64,000 nucleotides of DNA from CAZUCE01 sp964619265 (GTDB lineage: Bacteria > Planctomycetota > UBA1135 > GCA-002686595). Under the pieces are notes generated by a model that searched no databases, was not told the DNA's origin, and saw nothing but the letters and a program-made list of their open reading frames with translations. The stretch lies in the NCBI GenBank assembly GCA_964619265.1, contig CAZUCE010000005.1:1-64000 (forward strand), given 5' to 3'. Positions 17,386 through 25,679 of this stretch are shown piece by piece (position 1 is the stretch's first letter; every line of letters starts with the position of its first letter). Both the position numbers and the translations under genes were made by a program.

Positions 17386-19209
17386 TTAGAGCGCCGACTC
17401 CTGCTCGGCGCCGCCCGTGCCCGCCCGCCCCGGGACAAGGCGGTAGCGCACCCGGTGGCGCTCCTGGGTGACATCACAGGCCCCAGCGGGCACCGAAAAG
17501 CGCAGGCCGCGCACGCCGGGCGCTTCGACCTGCTCCTCAACGGCCAGGCCATCGCCCTCCACCAGAAACGTCCGAAGGGTTCGAGATCCGGGTACCCGGC
17601 GTCCGTCCCGATGGGCCAAGGCGCCTTCGATTCGTACGCCATCGGCCAGGGCGACCAGCTTGGCCTCGCGATCAAATCCCGAGCTGACGGCTGTCGATGC
17701 GAATTCGAGCACGCCCTTGCGGGCAATCTGGAACGGCTTGGCCAAGGCGCGGGCGCGGCGCCCGGCGCGCGCTTCTACCCGCGCAAGCCAGAGGGAAAAA
17801 CGCAGTTCGTCCCGGCCCGCCGCGAAGCCCCGGGCCGGCGCGGGGCGCCCAGCTCGCCCACGCCACTCTCCGGCTTGATGCACCAGACCGGGTCTGCGTT
17901 CCAGAAGTACCTGACCCGTTTCCCGAGCGACCACGCGCAGCAGCCCAGCGCCGAAGCGAGAGCCATGATGGAGATTCCCGGCAGGACGAGATCCACGGGC
18001 GAAGGCCACGACCGTGGCATCCTCAAGCCGGGCTAGCTGGGCTGCCGGAAAGTAGGTGACCTCCAAGTCGATCGACCCGCCGCGTGCGGACTCGATCGCT
18101 TCCACCGATCGATGGCGACGCTGGTGGGCCTGCGCGAGATCCGGTAGGGCCCGCGCAATCCAGCATGCGTGCGCGGCAAAAAAGAGCGGGCACTGATAGC
18201 TGCGGCCCCGCCCGGTTCCGGGTAGATGGGTTCGCGGCGCTCCTCCCTCGTCCAAGTGAGCCGCCCAAGCGGCGAGTGAATCAAGCGCCCGTTCGCCGTC
18301 GGGCACGCGCGCAAACAAGGCCGCTCCCCGCGCGAGTGCGTAAATGTCGAAGGGGTGAGAAGCCACTTCATACTCAGCGCCGAAGTACCACGGCTTGGCT
18401 TCCAAAAGGCCCGGCTTGATCCCGTCGGGTCCTACGGTTGCCCGCAGAAAGTCGAGCCCTCGCACGATCGGGCCCCGGAAGATCGGCTTTGCGGGATCCC
18501 GCCCGATGCGTTCCAGCGCAAACAGCAAGAACGCGGTGACCCTGGATTGGTAAAACGCCGAAACGTCGGCCGCACCGGGGTGACCTGCACCCCACTCTTG
18601 CGGGTGATAGGGGTAGCTACCGTCGGGGTTTTGAATGCCCTCCAAAACCCCGGTGGCTTGGATCGCGGCTTCCTCGAGTTCGGGGTCGCGCTCGAGCGCG
18701 ATCGCACCGGCCAATCCGGTCAACCCCCAGGCCCGTTGGGCTGGAATGCCCTTGTCCAAAACCGCGTAGCGCAGGTAGGTCCGGGCGTGCAGGCAGGCGG
18801 CCTGTCCGAAGGCGGCACGGTCTTCGGGTGACAACTCGTCCCCTAGGGACAGCACTAGCGAGCTCAAAGCGTCCGAGCAAGCGCCTCCATCGATCACGCT
18901 GTTGGAGCAGTTGTAGGGGTCGTGTCGCCCGGGCCGGAAGGTGTGGCAAGGGCTGCTTCCTTCGCGTTCGAGTCGCGCGACCAACCGGCGCCCTTGAGCT
19001 ACGGCCAAGTCACGCCAGCGCACCTTCGCGGTGTGCCGGTAAAGTTCGAGCGCGCTGATTGCGACGCAAGCGCTCTTGCCGGTGTGCTCTACGCGGTGCT
19101 CTGGGCAAATCAGCCGGCCGTCGCCCGCGTCCAGGGACTGCGCAAAGGTCGTCGCGCGCTCGAGCGGAGCAAGCAGCTCGCCCGGGATCGTCAGATCGGT
19201 TTCGGTCAC
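17386..19209 (-). CDS. Putative alpha/alpha-barrel carbohydrate enzyme (heparinase-like)
   Basis: A 607-residue protein. The GTG at 19209 gives a GTGA overlap with the GT2 stop, matching the coupling style of this operon; an ATG at 19275 would overlap GT2 more deeply. The N-terminal 380 residues are helical repeats with Trp/Tyr/His-rich turns (CHTFRPGRHDPYNCSNSVID, DGSYPYHPQEWGAGHP, ASHPFDIYALARGAAL). The C-terminal 200 residues look beta-rich. This resembles heparinase II/III-type polysaccharide lyases or unsaturated glucuronyl hydrolases, but I see no decisive catalytic motif. There is no clear signal peptide. The enzyme class is an inference; polysaccharide modification is likely from context. 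Confidence 0.6.
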   Translation of the reverse strand: MTETDLTIPGELLAPLERATTFAQSLDAGDGRLICPEHRVEHTGKSACVAISALELYRHTAKVRWRDLAVAQGRRLVARLEREGSSPCHTFRPGRHDPYNCSNSVIDGGACSDALSSLVLSLGDELSPEDRAAFGQAACLHARTYLRYAVLDKGIPAQRAWGLTGLAGAIALERDPELEEAAIQATGVLEGIQNPDGSYPYHPQEWGAGHPGAADVSAFYQSRVTAFLLFALERIGRDPAKPIFRGPIVRGLDFLRATVGPDGIKPGLLEAKPWYFGAEYEVASHPFDIYALARGAALFARVPDGERALDSLAAWAAHLDEGGAPRTHLPGTGRGRSYQCPLFFAAHACWIARALPDLAQAHQRRHRSVEAIESARGGSIDLEVTYFPAAQLARLEDATVVAFARGSRPAGNLHHGSRFGAGLLRVVARETGQVLLERRPGLVHQAGEWRGRAGRPAPARGFAAGRDELRFSLWLARVEARAGRRARALAKPFQIARKGVLEFASTAVSSGFDREAKLVALADGVRIEGALAHRDGRRVPGSRTLRTFLVEGDGLAVEEQVEAPGVRGLRFSVPAGACDVTQERHRVRYRLVPGRAGTGGAEQESAL

Positions 19210-20114
19210 GCGCGCAGGAAGGAAAGGTAAGAGCGCGTCAGGGGGCCGAGTGGCATGGCCGGTCGTTTGCGCCACTTCTCAAGAGTTTGAACCACACAGT
19301 GATCCAGGAAGCTGAACGTGACGCAAAGCTTGACCCATGGGCCAACCCATCGCCCGAAGTGTTTGCGGTAGTACACCAGGCGATTGCGGTGGTATTCGCC
19401 AGCGAAGTCCAGGAACTTCGAGGTGCTGGCGCCCACATGGTGGACCACCCTAGACTCGGCCACGTAGCGGGTCTTCCAGCCGCCCTCGTCTAGGCGTTTG
19501 GAAAGATCCACATCGTTGAAGAACAACCACAGGCGTTCGTCGAAGCCTCCCAATTCTTGCAGCAGCTGGGAGCGAACCATGAGCGCAGCCGCCGGCGGCT
19601 GAGCCACGTCGCGGCTGTCCAGCTGGTCCCAGTCCCGTAGGAAGTAGCGCTTCAACTCCGGGCTGTTCGGCCACCAGCGTTCGAGCGGTGTCATAAAAAA
19701 CAGCGGCGTCCAAAAGCTCGGGAAGGCCATGCAGGTCGGCTGCAAGCCACCATCGGGATGCTGAAGGCGAGGGGCCGTCGCGCCATAACCGGGATGCTCG
19801 TCCAACCAATCGGCGAGCAGGCGGATTGCGTTCGGAGCTACTTCGGTGTCTGAGTTGAGTAGGAAAACATGGTCGGCATCCGCCGCCTGAATGCCGATGT
19901 TGCAGCCCTTGGCGAAGCCTTCGTTGCGGTCGTTGCGGATCAACTTGGCGGAGGGAAACCGCTCGGCCACCAGATCGGCGGATCCGTCCTCGCTGGCGTT
20001 GTCGACCACGACCACTTCGTTCGGTACGGGCTCGCTCGCGTAGACATGCTCGAGGCACACCCGCAGGAGCTCGCGTGTATTCCAGGAGAGAACCACGACG
20101 GATACGGTACTCAT
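19206..20114 (-). CDS. Glycosyltransferase family 2
   Basis: A 302-residue GT-A enzyme starting TVSVVVLSWNTRELL, with NEVVVVDNASEDGSADLV, GFAKGCNIGIQAA, the DxD-like LLNSDTEVAP, and GGFDERLWLFFNDVDLSKRL (the E/D-D acceptor motif). The layout is that of rhamnosyltransferase-type GT2s. The start at 20114 overlaps the upstream GT4 stop by 4 bases (ATGA), so the long upstream in-frame extension is rejected. It is the only inverting GT2 among the glycosyltransferases here. Confidence 0.92.
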   Translation of the reverse strand: MSTVSVVVLSWNTRELLRVCLEHVYASEPVPNEVVVVDNASEDGSADLVAERFPSAKLIRNDRNEGFAKGCNIGIQAADADHVFLLNSDTEVAPNAIRLLADWLDEHPGYGATAPRLQHPDGGLQPTCMAFPSFWTPLFFMTPLERWWPNSPELKRYFLRDWDQLDSRDVAQPPAAALMVRSQLLQELGGFDERLWLFFNDVDLSKRLDEGGWKTRYVAESRVVHHVGASTSKFLDFAGEYHRNRLVYYRKHFGRWVGPWVKLCVTFSFLDHCVVQTLEKWRKRPAMPLGPLTRSYLSFLRA

Positions 20115-21181
20115 GCGGTGCCTCCAGGTGTCATGTCGCGAATCAAGCGAGCCATCAGAGCGTCGACTTCGTGATCGCGAGCCACGATGCTCCGCAGTCG
20201 TTCGCCGAGCTCCACCTGTTCCGCAGGGGACCGATCCAAGACCCCGCGCACAGCGGTGGCCAAGGCACCGGAATCGCCCGGAGCAAAAGACAGGCCGGCC
20301 GCCTCTTCGCCGAGGGACGCCAACACCGGTGGGATGGACTCGTTGCACGAAACCACCGGTCGCCGTGAGGCCATGGCTTCGAGAACAACCTTGTCCACTG
20401 AACCGGTGTGACTTGCGTTGATGACGCAGGTGGCCGTGGCGAATCGGCTGGGAATGGTCCGGTAAGGTTCGGCTCCATGCAGTTCGACCGAGTTCTGCAA
20501 ACCCAGTCGCTGGATCTCGGCGCGAACTTCGTCCGCGTAGGAACCGTCTCCGGGCGCGAGTCCTCCCCCAACCAAGTCCAGGGTCAGCTCGCGACCTTCG
20601 CTACGAAGCAGTCCCAGGGCACGAACGATGGAGAGCGCATCCTTGGCGGGAGTCATACGCCCCACCGAGAGCAGCCGGGCCGGAGACGCGGGGCTCCGCT
20701 GGCCCTGATCGAAGTGCGCGAGGTCGATGCCGTGACCGGTGACAACCTTGTTCGGCGGTTCGAGACGGAGGGACTCGGAGCTGGCGGTGAAAACTTTGTC
20801 GACTTTCGGAACGGCCCGTCGCAAACGCGCGTCGACGCCCTTGTGGGTGTACCAGAGGAACAGTCCAGCTCCGGCGCGGCGCGCAGGGCCTTCTGCGACC
20901 AACGCGTAGCGCGGCACCATGTGAGCCAGCACCGCATCGAAACCGTCGTCGTTCAGGGCCCGGTGGAGAACTCGCCGGTACTTCCAATACCGGCGGATCC
21001 GTCCCCGGCGACCAATTTCGCACCAGTCCACGTTGGCCGGCAGGCCGGCGGTGTCTCCAACTTCCAGCGCGACGACCCGAACTTGGGCCGCATGCTTCGC
21101 CAAGCCGGTCACCCAGCGCGAAACGAACCCAAGGACGGCGTCCTCGGCGTCGAGAACTTGAGTGAGCAGCAGCAGTTTCAT
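20111..21181 (-). CDS. Glycosyltransferase family 4
   Basis: A 356-residue GT-B protein. N-terminal segments are LLLLTQVLDAEDAVLGF and VLAHMVPRYALVAEGPAR. The C-terminal donor domain shows LLSVGRMTPAKDALSIVRAL and CVINASHTGSVDKVVLEAMA, then SRRPVVSCNES. Both ends overlap neighbours by 4 bases. The sugar and linkage are unknown. Confidence 0.9.
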   Translation of the reverse strand: MKLLLLTQVLDAEDAVLGFVSRWVTGLAKHAAQVRVVALEVGDTAGLPANVDWCEIGRRGRIRRYWKYRRVLHRALNDDGFDAVLAHMVPRYALVAEGPARRAGAGLFLWYTHKGVDARLRRAVPKVDKVFTASSESLRLEPPNKVVTGHGIDLAHFDQGQRSPASPARLLSVGRMTPAKDALSIVRALGLLRSEGRELTLDLVGGGLAPGDGSYADEVRAEIQRLGLQNSVELHGAEPYRTIPSRFATATCVINASHTGSVDKVVLEAMASRRPVVSCNESIPPVLASLGEEAAGLSFAPGDSGALATAVRGVLDRSPAEQVELGERLRSIVARDHEVDALMARLIRDMTPGGTA

Positions 21182-22341
21182 GCCGGGCCGTCCTCGGACG
21201 CGGTCCGGCGATGAGCCTGCAATTCAACGAGGTCGTGCAGTCCCCGCGCATAGCCTTCGAGGATCCGCTTGTACTCGAAACCCTCGGCGATTTCCCGGGC
21301 AGCTGAGCCGCGCCCCCGGCCTTGCTCTTCGTCCTCCAGGGCCTGCTCGATCGCCTCCGCGATTTCACTGGCTTCAAATCCGCACAGGATTCCACCGCGG
21401 CCATCGGCCAGTAAATCTCCCATGACGCCGACCGGGGTGGAAACCACGGGGGTTCCACAGGCCATGGCCTCCACCGTGACGCGCGGCCCCCCCTCACAGG
21501 TGGAAGCGCAGACAAGCAGGCGACTCTTGCTGTACAGCTCCGAGAGGCCTCCGCCGCTATCGAGCCATTCGACAAACCGGACGGCCTCCCCGAGACCGCG
21601 GTCTTGGACGCGCCGCTGAACGGCCGCGCGCAGGGGACCCTTGCCAAGAATCACCGCACGCAAGGGGCGCCCGCGGCTCGCGAGTTCGGCGAGCGCGTCG
21701 ACCAGTTCAAACAGGCCCTTATTGTTGACCAGCCGCCCGACGAACAAAATGTCCTGATCGGGTTCCGGCCGTGGTACCGGCGGGGCGAACCGCTCGAGGT
21801 CGATGTACAGGGAGGGCAGCACTCGAATCTGCTGCTCGGGAACCCCCCACTGCATGAGGAGGCCCGGCATTTGTCCTGAGTTGACCACCCGGAAGGCGCG
21901 AGCCTTGGATCGTGCCCAACGCACGTAGCGTTTCGCGATCGCTCGGTCGAGAAGTTCGCGCCGATCGGCGGCCCGCGGCACGCCAGGGACGTGGTGAATT
22001 TCGGACAGGTAGGGAATTCCGGTCGCGCGCGTCAGCCGCGCGGCGGCTAGGCCGTTGTAGAACCAGCCGTAGTCGTGGCTGACGATCAGGTCGTGACCGA
22101 ACTCGCGGTGCAGTCGCTCGCCTTCCCGGGCGAGCCATCCGACCATTCCGGCCCGCGAGCAGGTGGCCGGCCAAAAATGCACGTTGCCGCAGATCGATCG
22201 CACCGTCACCTCTCGATCCGGGCGAGGACACAGCACGTCGATGCGTTCGAACCAGCGGGAAAATTCCTGCTGCATGGCGAAGAACGGGCCTTTCTCCCCG
22301 ACCGGCGTTTGCCGATCTCCAGACAGCATCAAGAGCTTCAT
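21178..22341 (-). CDS. Glycosyltransferase family 4
   Basis: A 387-residue GT-B protein with HDLIVSHDYGWFYNGLAAAR and IPYLSEIHHVPG in the acceptor half, and DILFVGRLVNNKGLFELVDA and VCASTCEGGPRVTVEAMACG in the donor half. Four-base overlaps with the GT4 genes on both sides indicate coupled translation. It is presumed to act on the same lipid-linked glycan as its neighbours. Confidence 0.9.
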   Translation of the reverse strand: MKLLMLSGDRQTPVGEKGPFFAMQQEFSRWFERIDVLCPRPDREVTVRSICGNVHFWPATCSRAGMVGWLAREGERLHREFGHDLIVSHDYGWFYNGLAAARLTRATGIPYLSEIHHVPGVPRAADRRELLDRAIAKRYVRWARSKARAFRVVNSGQMPGLLMQWGVPEQQIRVLPSLYIDLERFAPPVPRPEPDQDILFVGRLVNNKGLFELVDALAELASRGRPLRAVILGKGPLRAAVQRRVQDRGLGEAVRFVEWLDSGGGLSELYSKSRLLVCASTCEGGPRVTVEAMACGTPVVSTPVGVMGDLLADGRGGILCGFEASEIAEAIEQALEDEEQGRGRGSAAREIAEGFEYKRILEGYARGLHDLVELQAHRRTASEDGPA

Positions 22342-23540
22342 GCGACCCTCCCTGCGCGCTCAGCGAGCACGCGTTCGTAGACTCCAAGCAGTCGCTGGGC
22401 CAGGGCGGCTCCGGTGAATTCGCGGGCCGCCGCCCGGCGCCCCAAACGACCGAGGGCCTGCGCCCGCTGGGGAGCTTGAACTAGGCCGAGCAGCAGTTCC
22501 GAAAGCTCGGCAACGAGATCGCCGGCCGGCGCTTCCGGAGCCGATTCGACGGTGATGCCGCCCCCGGCGCGGGCGATCTCGGGAACGCCTCCCACTGCCG
22601 TGGCTAGAAACGGACGAGCCGCTGCCTGGGCTTCGATCAGCGCGACGGGGAAGCCCTCGTTCAAGGAGGTCTGCAGAACCAGGTCGATTTCTTCGAACAG
22701 CGGAGCCATGGAGGACACATTGCCCAGGCGGTGGACCCGCTCGCGAGTCCCGGGGCCTAACCGTTCGATGGCCCGATCGAGCTCGGCGGCTTCCGCATCT
22801 CCGTCGCCGGCAAACCAAAGGTGGGCGTTTTTCGCTTTGCTGGCCACCCGCTCGAACACCTGAAGCGCAAGCCGCGGGCGCTTGACGGGGGCCAACCGGC
22901 CGAGGACAAGAATCACTTGGGCGTCTTTTGGTATCCCCAGCCGCCGCCGATGCTCACCCGGCTGAGATCCTTCCGGTAGCTCCAAAAGCTCGTCGAGCTG
23001 CGCGCCGGGACGCACCAGGTCGATCCGGTCGGCAGAGGCCACGTTGAGTCGCACCAGATCCGACCGGGTCGCCTCCGAGACCGCGATCAACCGATCGGTG
23101 CCGGCTGCGAGCCGCCGTTCGGCACGTTGGATCCGGCGGGACGTCCAGGCCGAAAAATAGCCTTCGAGGACGTGCCCGTGAAAGGTGTGAACGCGTGCGG
23201 CAGCCGGAACGGCTTCGCGAGCCGCGCGGCGCCCGATCCAGCCGGCTTTGGAGGCGTGGGTATGGATCAGATCCGGCCCGAATTTGGCGAGCTCGCGGCG
23301 CAGGAAGCGCAGAGCTCGGCGATCGGCGAGCGGATGGGGACAGCGCTGGAGGCCGGGCACCTGAACCAAATCGACCCCCGCGGCGACCAATTCCGAGCCG
23401 AGGTCTCCTTCGCCCGGCTCCGATTGGCCTGCGAAAACCCGTAGTTCGATCCCAAGAGCTCGCAGTTCGGGGTCCCCGGCCAAGACCTGCCTGGCCGGCC
23501 CTCCGAGATTGAGCCGCGTCAGGATTCGGGCGATTCGCAT
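22338..23540 (-). CDS. Glycosyltransferase family 4
   Basis: A 400-residue GT-B protein: RIARILTRLNLGGPARQV, GPDLIHTHASKAGWIGRRAA, VHTFHGHVLEGYF in the N-terminal half; VILVLGRLAPVKRPRLAL and LVLQTSLNEGFPVALIEAQA in the C-terminal half. This is the EpsF/WcaL-like GT4 layout. Its start codon is immediately preceded by an 8-bp hairpin (23541-23561), and no ribosome binding site is visible. It is the first of a block of overlapping genes running to 17386. Confidence 0.9.
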   Translation of the reverse strand: MRIARILTRLNLGGPARQVLAGDPELRALGIELRVFAGQSEPGEGDLGSELVAAGVDLVQVPGLQRCPHPLADRRALRFLRRELAKFGPDLIHTHASKAGWIGRRAAREAVPAAARVHTFHGHVLEGYFSAWTSRRIQRAERRLAAGTDRLIAVSEATRSDLVRLNVASADRIDLVRPGAQLDELLELPEGSQPGEHRRRLGIPKDAQVILVLGRLAPVKRPRLALQVFERVASKAKNAHLWFAGDGDAEAAELDRAIERLGPGTRERVHRLGNVSSMAPLFEEIDLVLQTSLNEGFPVALIEAQAAARPFLATAVGGVPEIARAGGGITVESAPEAPAGDLVAELSELLLGLVQAPQRAQALGRLGRRAAAREFTGAALAQRLLGVYERVLAERAGRVA

Positions 23541-23561
23541 GGACGAGGCCCCCCCTCGTCC
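23541..23561 (-). promoter_or_regulatory. Hairpin abutting a glycosyltransferase start codon
   Basis: A perfect 8-bp stem (GGACGAGG / CCTCGTCC) with a 5-base homopolymer loop sits directly against the ATG at 23540. On the minus-strand transcript it would place the start codon at the base of a stem and could limit initiation. It could also be a remnant of a terminator following the DUF5658 gene. A regulatory effect is unproven. Confidence 0.35.
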
Positions 23562-23651
23562 GAGCGGGGGGCTACCCCAAATTCTACTTCCTCCCGTCCG
23601 CCGAGCTAGCCGCGAGAGTCAATCCAAGCGGGCCCGGAGATTTGCCGCGCG

Positions 23652-24128
23652 TCAGGCAACCTGGAAGAGACTCAAGTGGTAGCCGACCAGGGCGGTGTAG
23701 ATGCCCGCCGAGGCGAACAGTCCCACCTTGGCCAAGGGGTAGTTCTTGTGCAAGCACAGCACCAATAGGGCTGCCCCGATCATGAGGGACTTGGACAGCA
23801 CGAAGCCCAGTCGACCGGTTTGCAGGAGGGCATCGGCCACCGGATTGATTTCAACGCCGCCCGCCTGGAGGTGCACCAGGGTGAAGTAGGAATCCGCCAG
23901 GTTCATCAGGGCGACCCACAAAATCAGCAGCCACAGGCGCTTCGAGTACAGATCGACGAAGCTGCCCTCCTGCTCGACCTCCCGTCGCGGTCCTCTTCGG
24001 CGCCCGCCAGTCAGCGCGAAGCGCGAGAATCTCGGGGTCGGCTCGGTGCGTCGGTCGAACCCCCGATCCCGGTAGGAAACGGATTCCAGAGCCGGTTCGG
24101 GCGTCGGGCCTTGTTCGTGGACGTCCAT
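23652..24128 (-). CDS. DUF5658 family membrane protein
   Basis: A 158-residue protein with a basic, disordered N-terminus (about residues 1-60) and then three or four membrane helices. The sequence ALMNLADSYFTLVHLQAGGV followed by EINPVADALL matches the DUF5658 signature (N-x-x-D-x-x-x-T, G-x-x-E-x-NP). The function of the family is unknown; such proteins are common in planctomycetes. It lies inside the glycosyltransferase operon with gaps of about 110 and 160 bases, so it may be co-transcribed without translational coupling. Confidence 0.75.
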   Translation of the reverse strand: MDVHEQGPTPEPALESVSYRDRGFDRRTEPTPRFSRFALTGGRRRGPRREVEQEGSFVDLYSKRLWLLILWVALMNLADSYFTLVHLQAGGVEINPVADALLQTGRLGFVLSKSLMIGAALLVLCLHKNYPLAKVGLFASAGIYTALVGYHLSLFQVA

Positions 24129-24152
24129 CAGGAGTAGGTGCCCGGCTTCGCA

Positions 24153-24212
24153 GGGTCCCTTGGGACCCTTCGGGCGTTCCGCCTCATCGGATCAAGAGCC
24201 CTCGGGTCTTGA
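24153..24212. terminator. Paired intergenic hairpins, possible terminator region
   Basis: The spacer between the DUF5658 start and the hypothetical-protein stop contains two compact inverted repeats: 24153-24168 (GGGTCCC / GGGACCC) and 24192-24212 (TCAAGA-CCC / GGG-TCTTGA). A GGGCC / GGCCC pairing lies further right, near 24270. They follow the stop of the upstream minus-strand gene, consistent with partial termination inside the long operon. No U-run is present. Confidence 0.4.
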
Positions 24213-24290
24213 CCTGGATCCTCACTCTTGGCGCCCAGATTCTCGACACTTCCGTTCAGACTCAGGCCCCTCCTCGGGCCGGTTCAGAGG

Positions 24291-25565
24291 TCAGTCGTTC
24301 TCCGCTGCGGCTTCGCCTTCCCCGCTGGAACTCGCCTCACCATCGGCCGGCGGCGGATCCCAGGCATCGGCCCGCGGAACTTCCAGCCAGTAGGCACCCG
24401 CCAGCCAGGGTTTCGCGAGGGCAGCCGCAGGCAACGCCTCGATCCTCGGGTCAGCCTTCCTATGAAGGGACTGCTCAAATAGTTGGTCTTCCACCACCGA
24501 GTAGTTGGCCGGGATCCTCAGGAACTCCGGCAGAACAATGCGTTCCGACGCTTCGCGCAGTTCGGCCACCCATTCCTCGGAGGGTGCCGGAAGTCCGGTC
24601 GCGTCGAGCCCGACCGTTCCGGCGCTGACTCCCTCCAAAACCTGCTCATGGATCCACACGTTTTTGGCGAACGCAAGAACCGAGTCGTCGAGCGGCAAAT
24701 CGATCGTGCCGGAGAAAATCGCGTAGGTCTGCCGGCCATCGAAGCCCGGCGGGTGAATTTGAAGCACGGCCCGATCCGAATTTCGAACATAGATCTGGGC
24801 GTACTTGAACGGCTCGTGATCCAGCAAGCCGATTTCACGCGACCAGCGCAGGGCAACGACATCGATGCGTTCGCCGTTGTATTCCTGGGTTTCCACATAG
24901 GCCGCGTGTCCTCCCCAGGCTGGAAGTCCATGCGGCATCAAACCGACGACAACTTCTCGACCAAGCCGCATCCGCGCAAGCTGGGTCTTGCTCGCATCGC
25001 GCTCGAAGGATGGACTGATGGATCCGGTCCGCCCTTTGTCGGTCTCGACCCAAATGGCTGAATCACTGACCACTTCTCGGTAGTAAAGCGCCTCGGGCCG
25101 ATCCGCGTTGTTGGCGGAAACGTCGACCATCTCCGAGTACAGGTACCCTTGGCTTTTGGGGTCCAGGTGAACGGTGCGCGGCACGAGTGCCAGAATGTCC
25201 ATGCGGGTGCCCTTTGTGCGGGCACCGGTGCGCACCATCTCGAGCGACTGCCAACGTAGCCCCGGCAGAAGGCTCCAAGTTGGAGTGCTGGTCTCGACCC
25301 AAGTTCCATCGGGGGAACGCATCGGCACGCTGGCGAGTCCTCCGGCGCTTTCCAAGGCTTGCTTGAGTAGTTCTTCTCCGCGCTCTACGGCCTCCGTGTT
25401 CTCGAATAGCTTCCTGAGGGCAGCCAATTCAGCCTTCTGGCCGGCGACGCCTTGGGCGCCCCGATGAGCATGGATTCCAGCGAGCGGGAGGCTGCCTCCC
25501 AGGCAGGCAGGCTCGGTGGGAGCTAGCAGGGCGAAGGACGCAGAGCCGAGCAATGAGAGAAGCAT
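24291..25565 (-). CDS. Uncharacterised secreted protein in glycan operon
   Basis: I do not recognise this 424-residue protein. It starts with a hydrophobic signal-like segment (LLSLLGSASFALLAPTEPA), followed by a helical region (about residues 40-75), then a mixed region rich in beta patterns (WVETSTPTWSLLPGLRWQSL, YLYSEMVDVSANNADRPEAL, QIYVRNSDRAVLQIHPPGF). The C-terminal tail of about 25 residues is acidic and Gly/Ser-rich. There are few Cys residues. The secretion signal and the setting among glycosyltransferases suggest a periplasmic or surface partner of the polysaccharide system. No enzyme class is claimed. Confidence 0.65.
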   Translation of the reverse strand: MLLSLLGSASFALLAPTEPACLGGSLPLAGIHAHRGAQGVAGQKAELAALRKLFENTEAVERGEELLKQALESAGGLASVPMRSPDGTWVETSTPTWSLLPGLRWQSLEMVRTGARTKGTRMDILALVPRTVHLDPKSQGYLYSEMVDVSANNADRPEALYYREVVSDSAIWVETDKGRTGSISPSFERDASKTQLARMRLGREVVVGLMPHGLPAWGGHAAYVETQEYNGERIDVVALRWSREIGLLDHEPFKYAQIYVRNSDRAVLQIHPPGFDGRQTYAIFSGTIDLPLDDSVLAFAKNVWIHEQVLEGVSAGTVGLDATGLPAPSEEWVAELREASERIVLPEFLRIPANYSVVEDQLFEQSLHRKADPRIEALPAAALAKPWLAGAYWLEVPRADAWDPPPADGEASSSGEGEAAAEND

Positions 25566-25679
25566 GGGATCCGTAAACGGACGGGGAGTTCGGGGGGGAG
25601 GCGGGCTTGGGTAGACAACCTTGCCAGGAAGAAGGCTACGTCAGCGCCGGAGGACCGTTGGAACCGGAGCAACCAAAGT

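Noticed and set aside
17560..17620. tRNA T-loop-like GGTTCGAGATCC
   Set aside because: Flanking bases do not form a T stem or acceptor stem and the site is inside a protein-coding gene on the other strand.
20115..20348. 78-residue N-terminal extension of the GT2 enzyme
   Set aside because: It overlaps the upstream GT4 deeply and lacks any GT2 features; the ATG at 20114 gives the ATGA overlap used throughout the operon.
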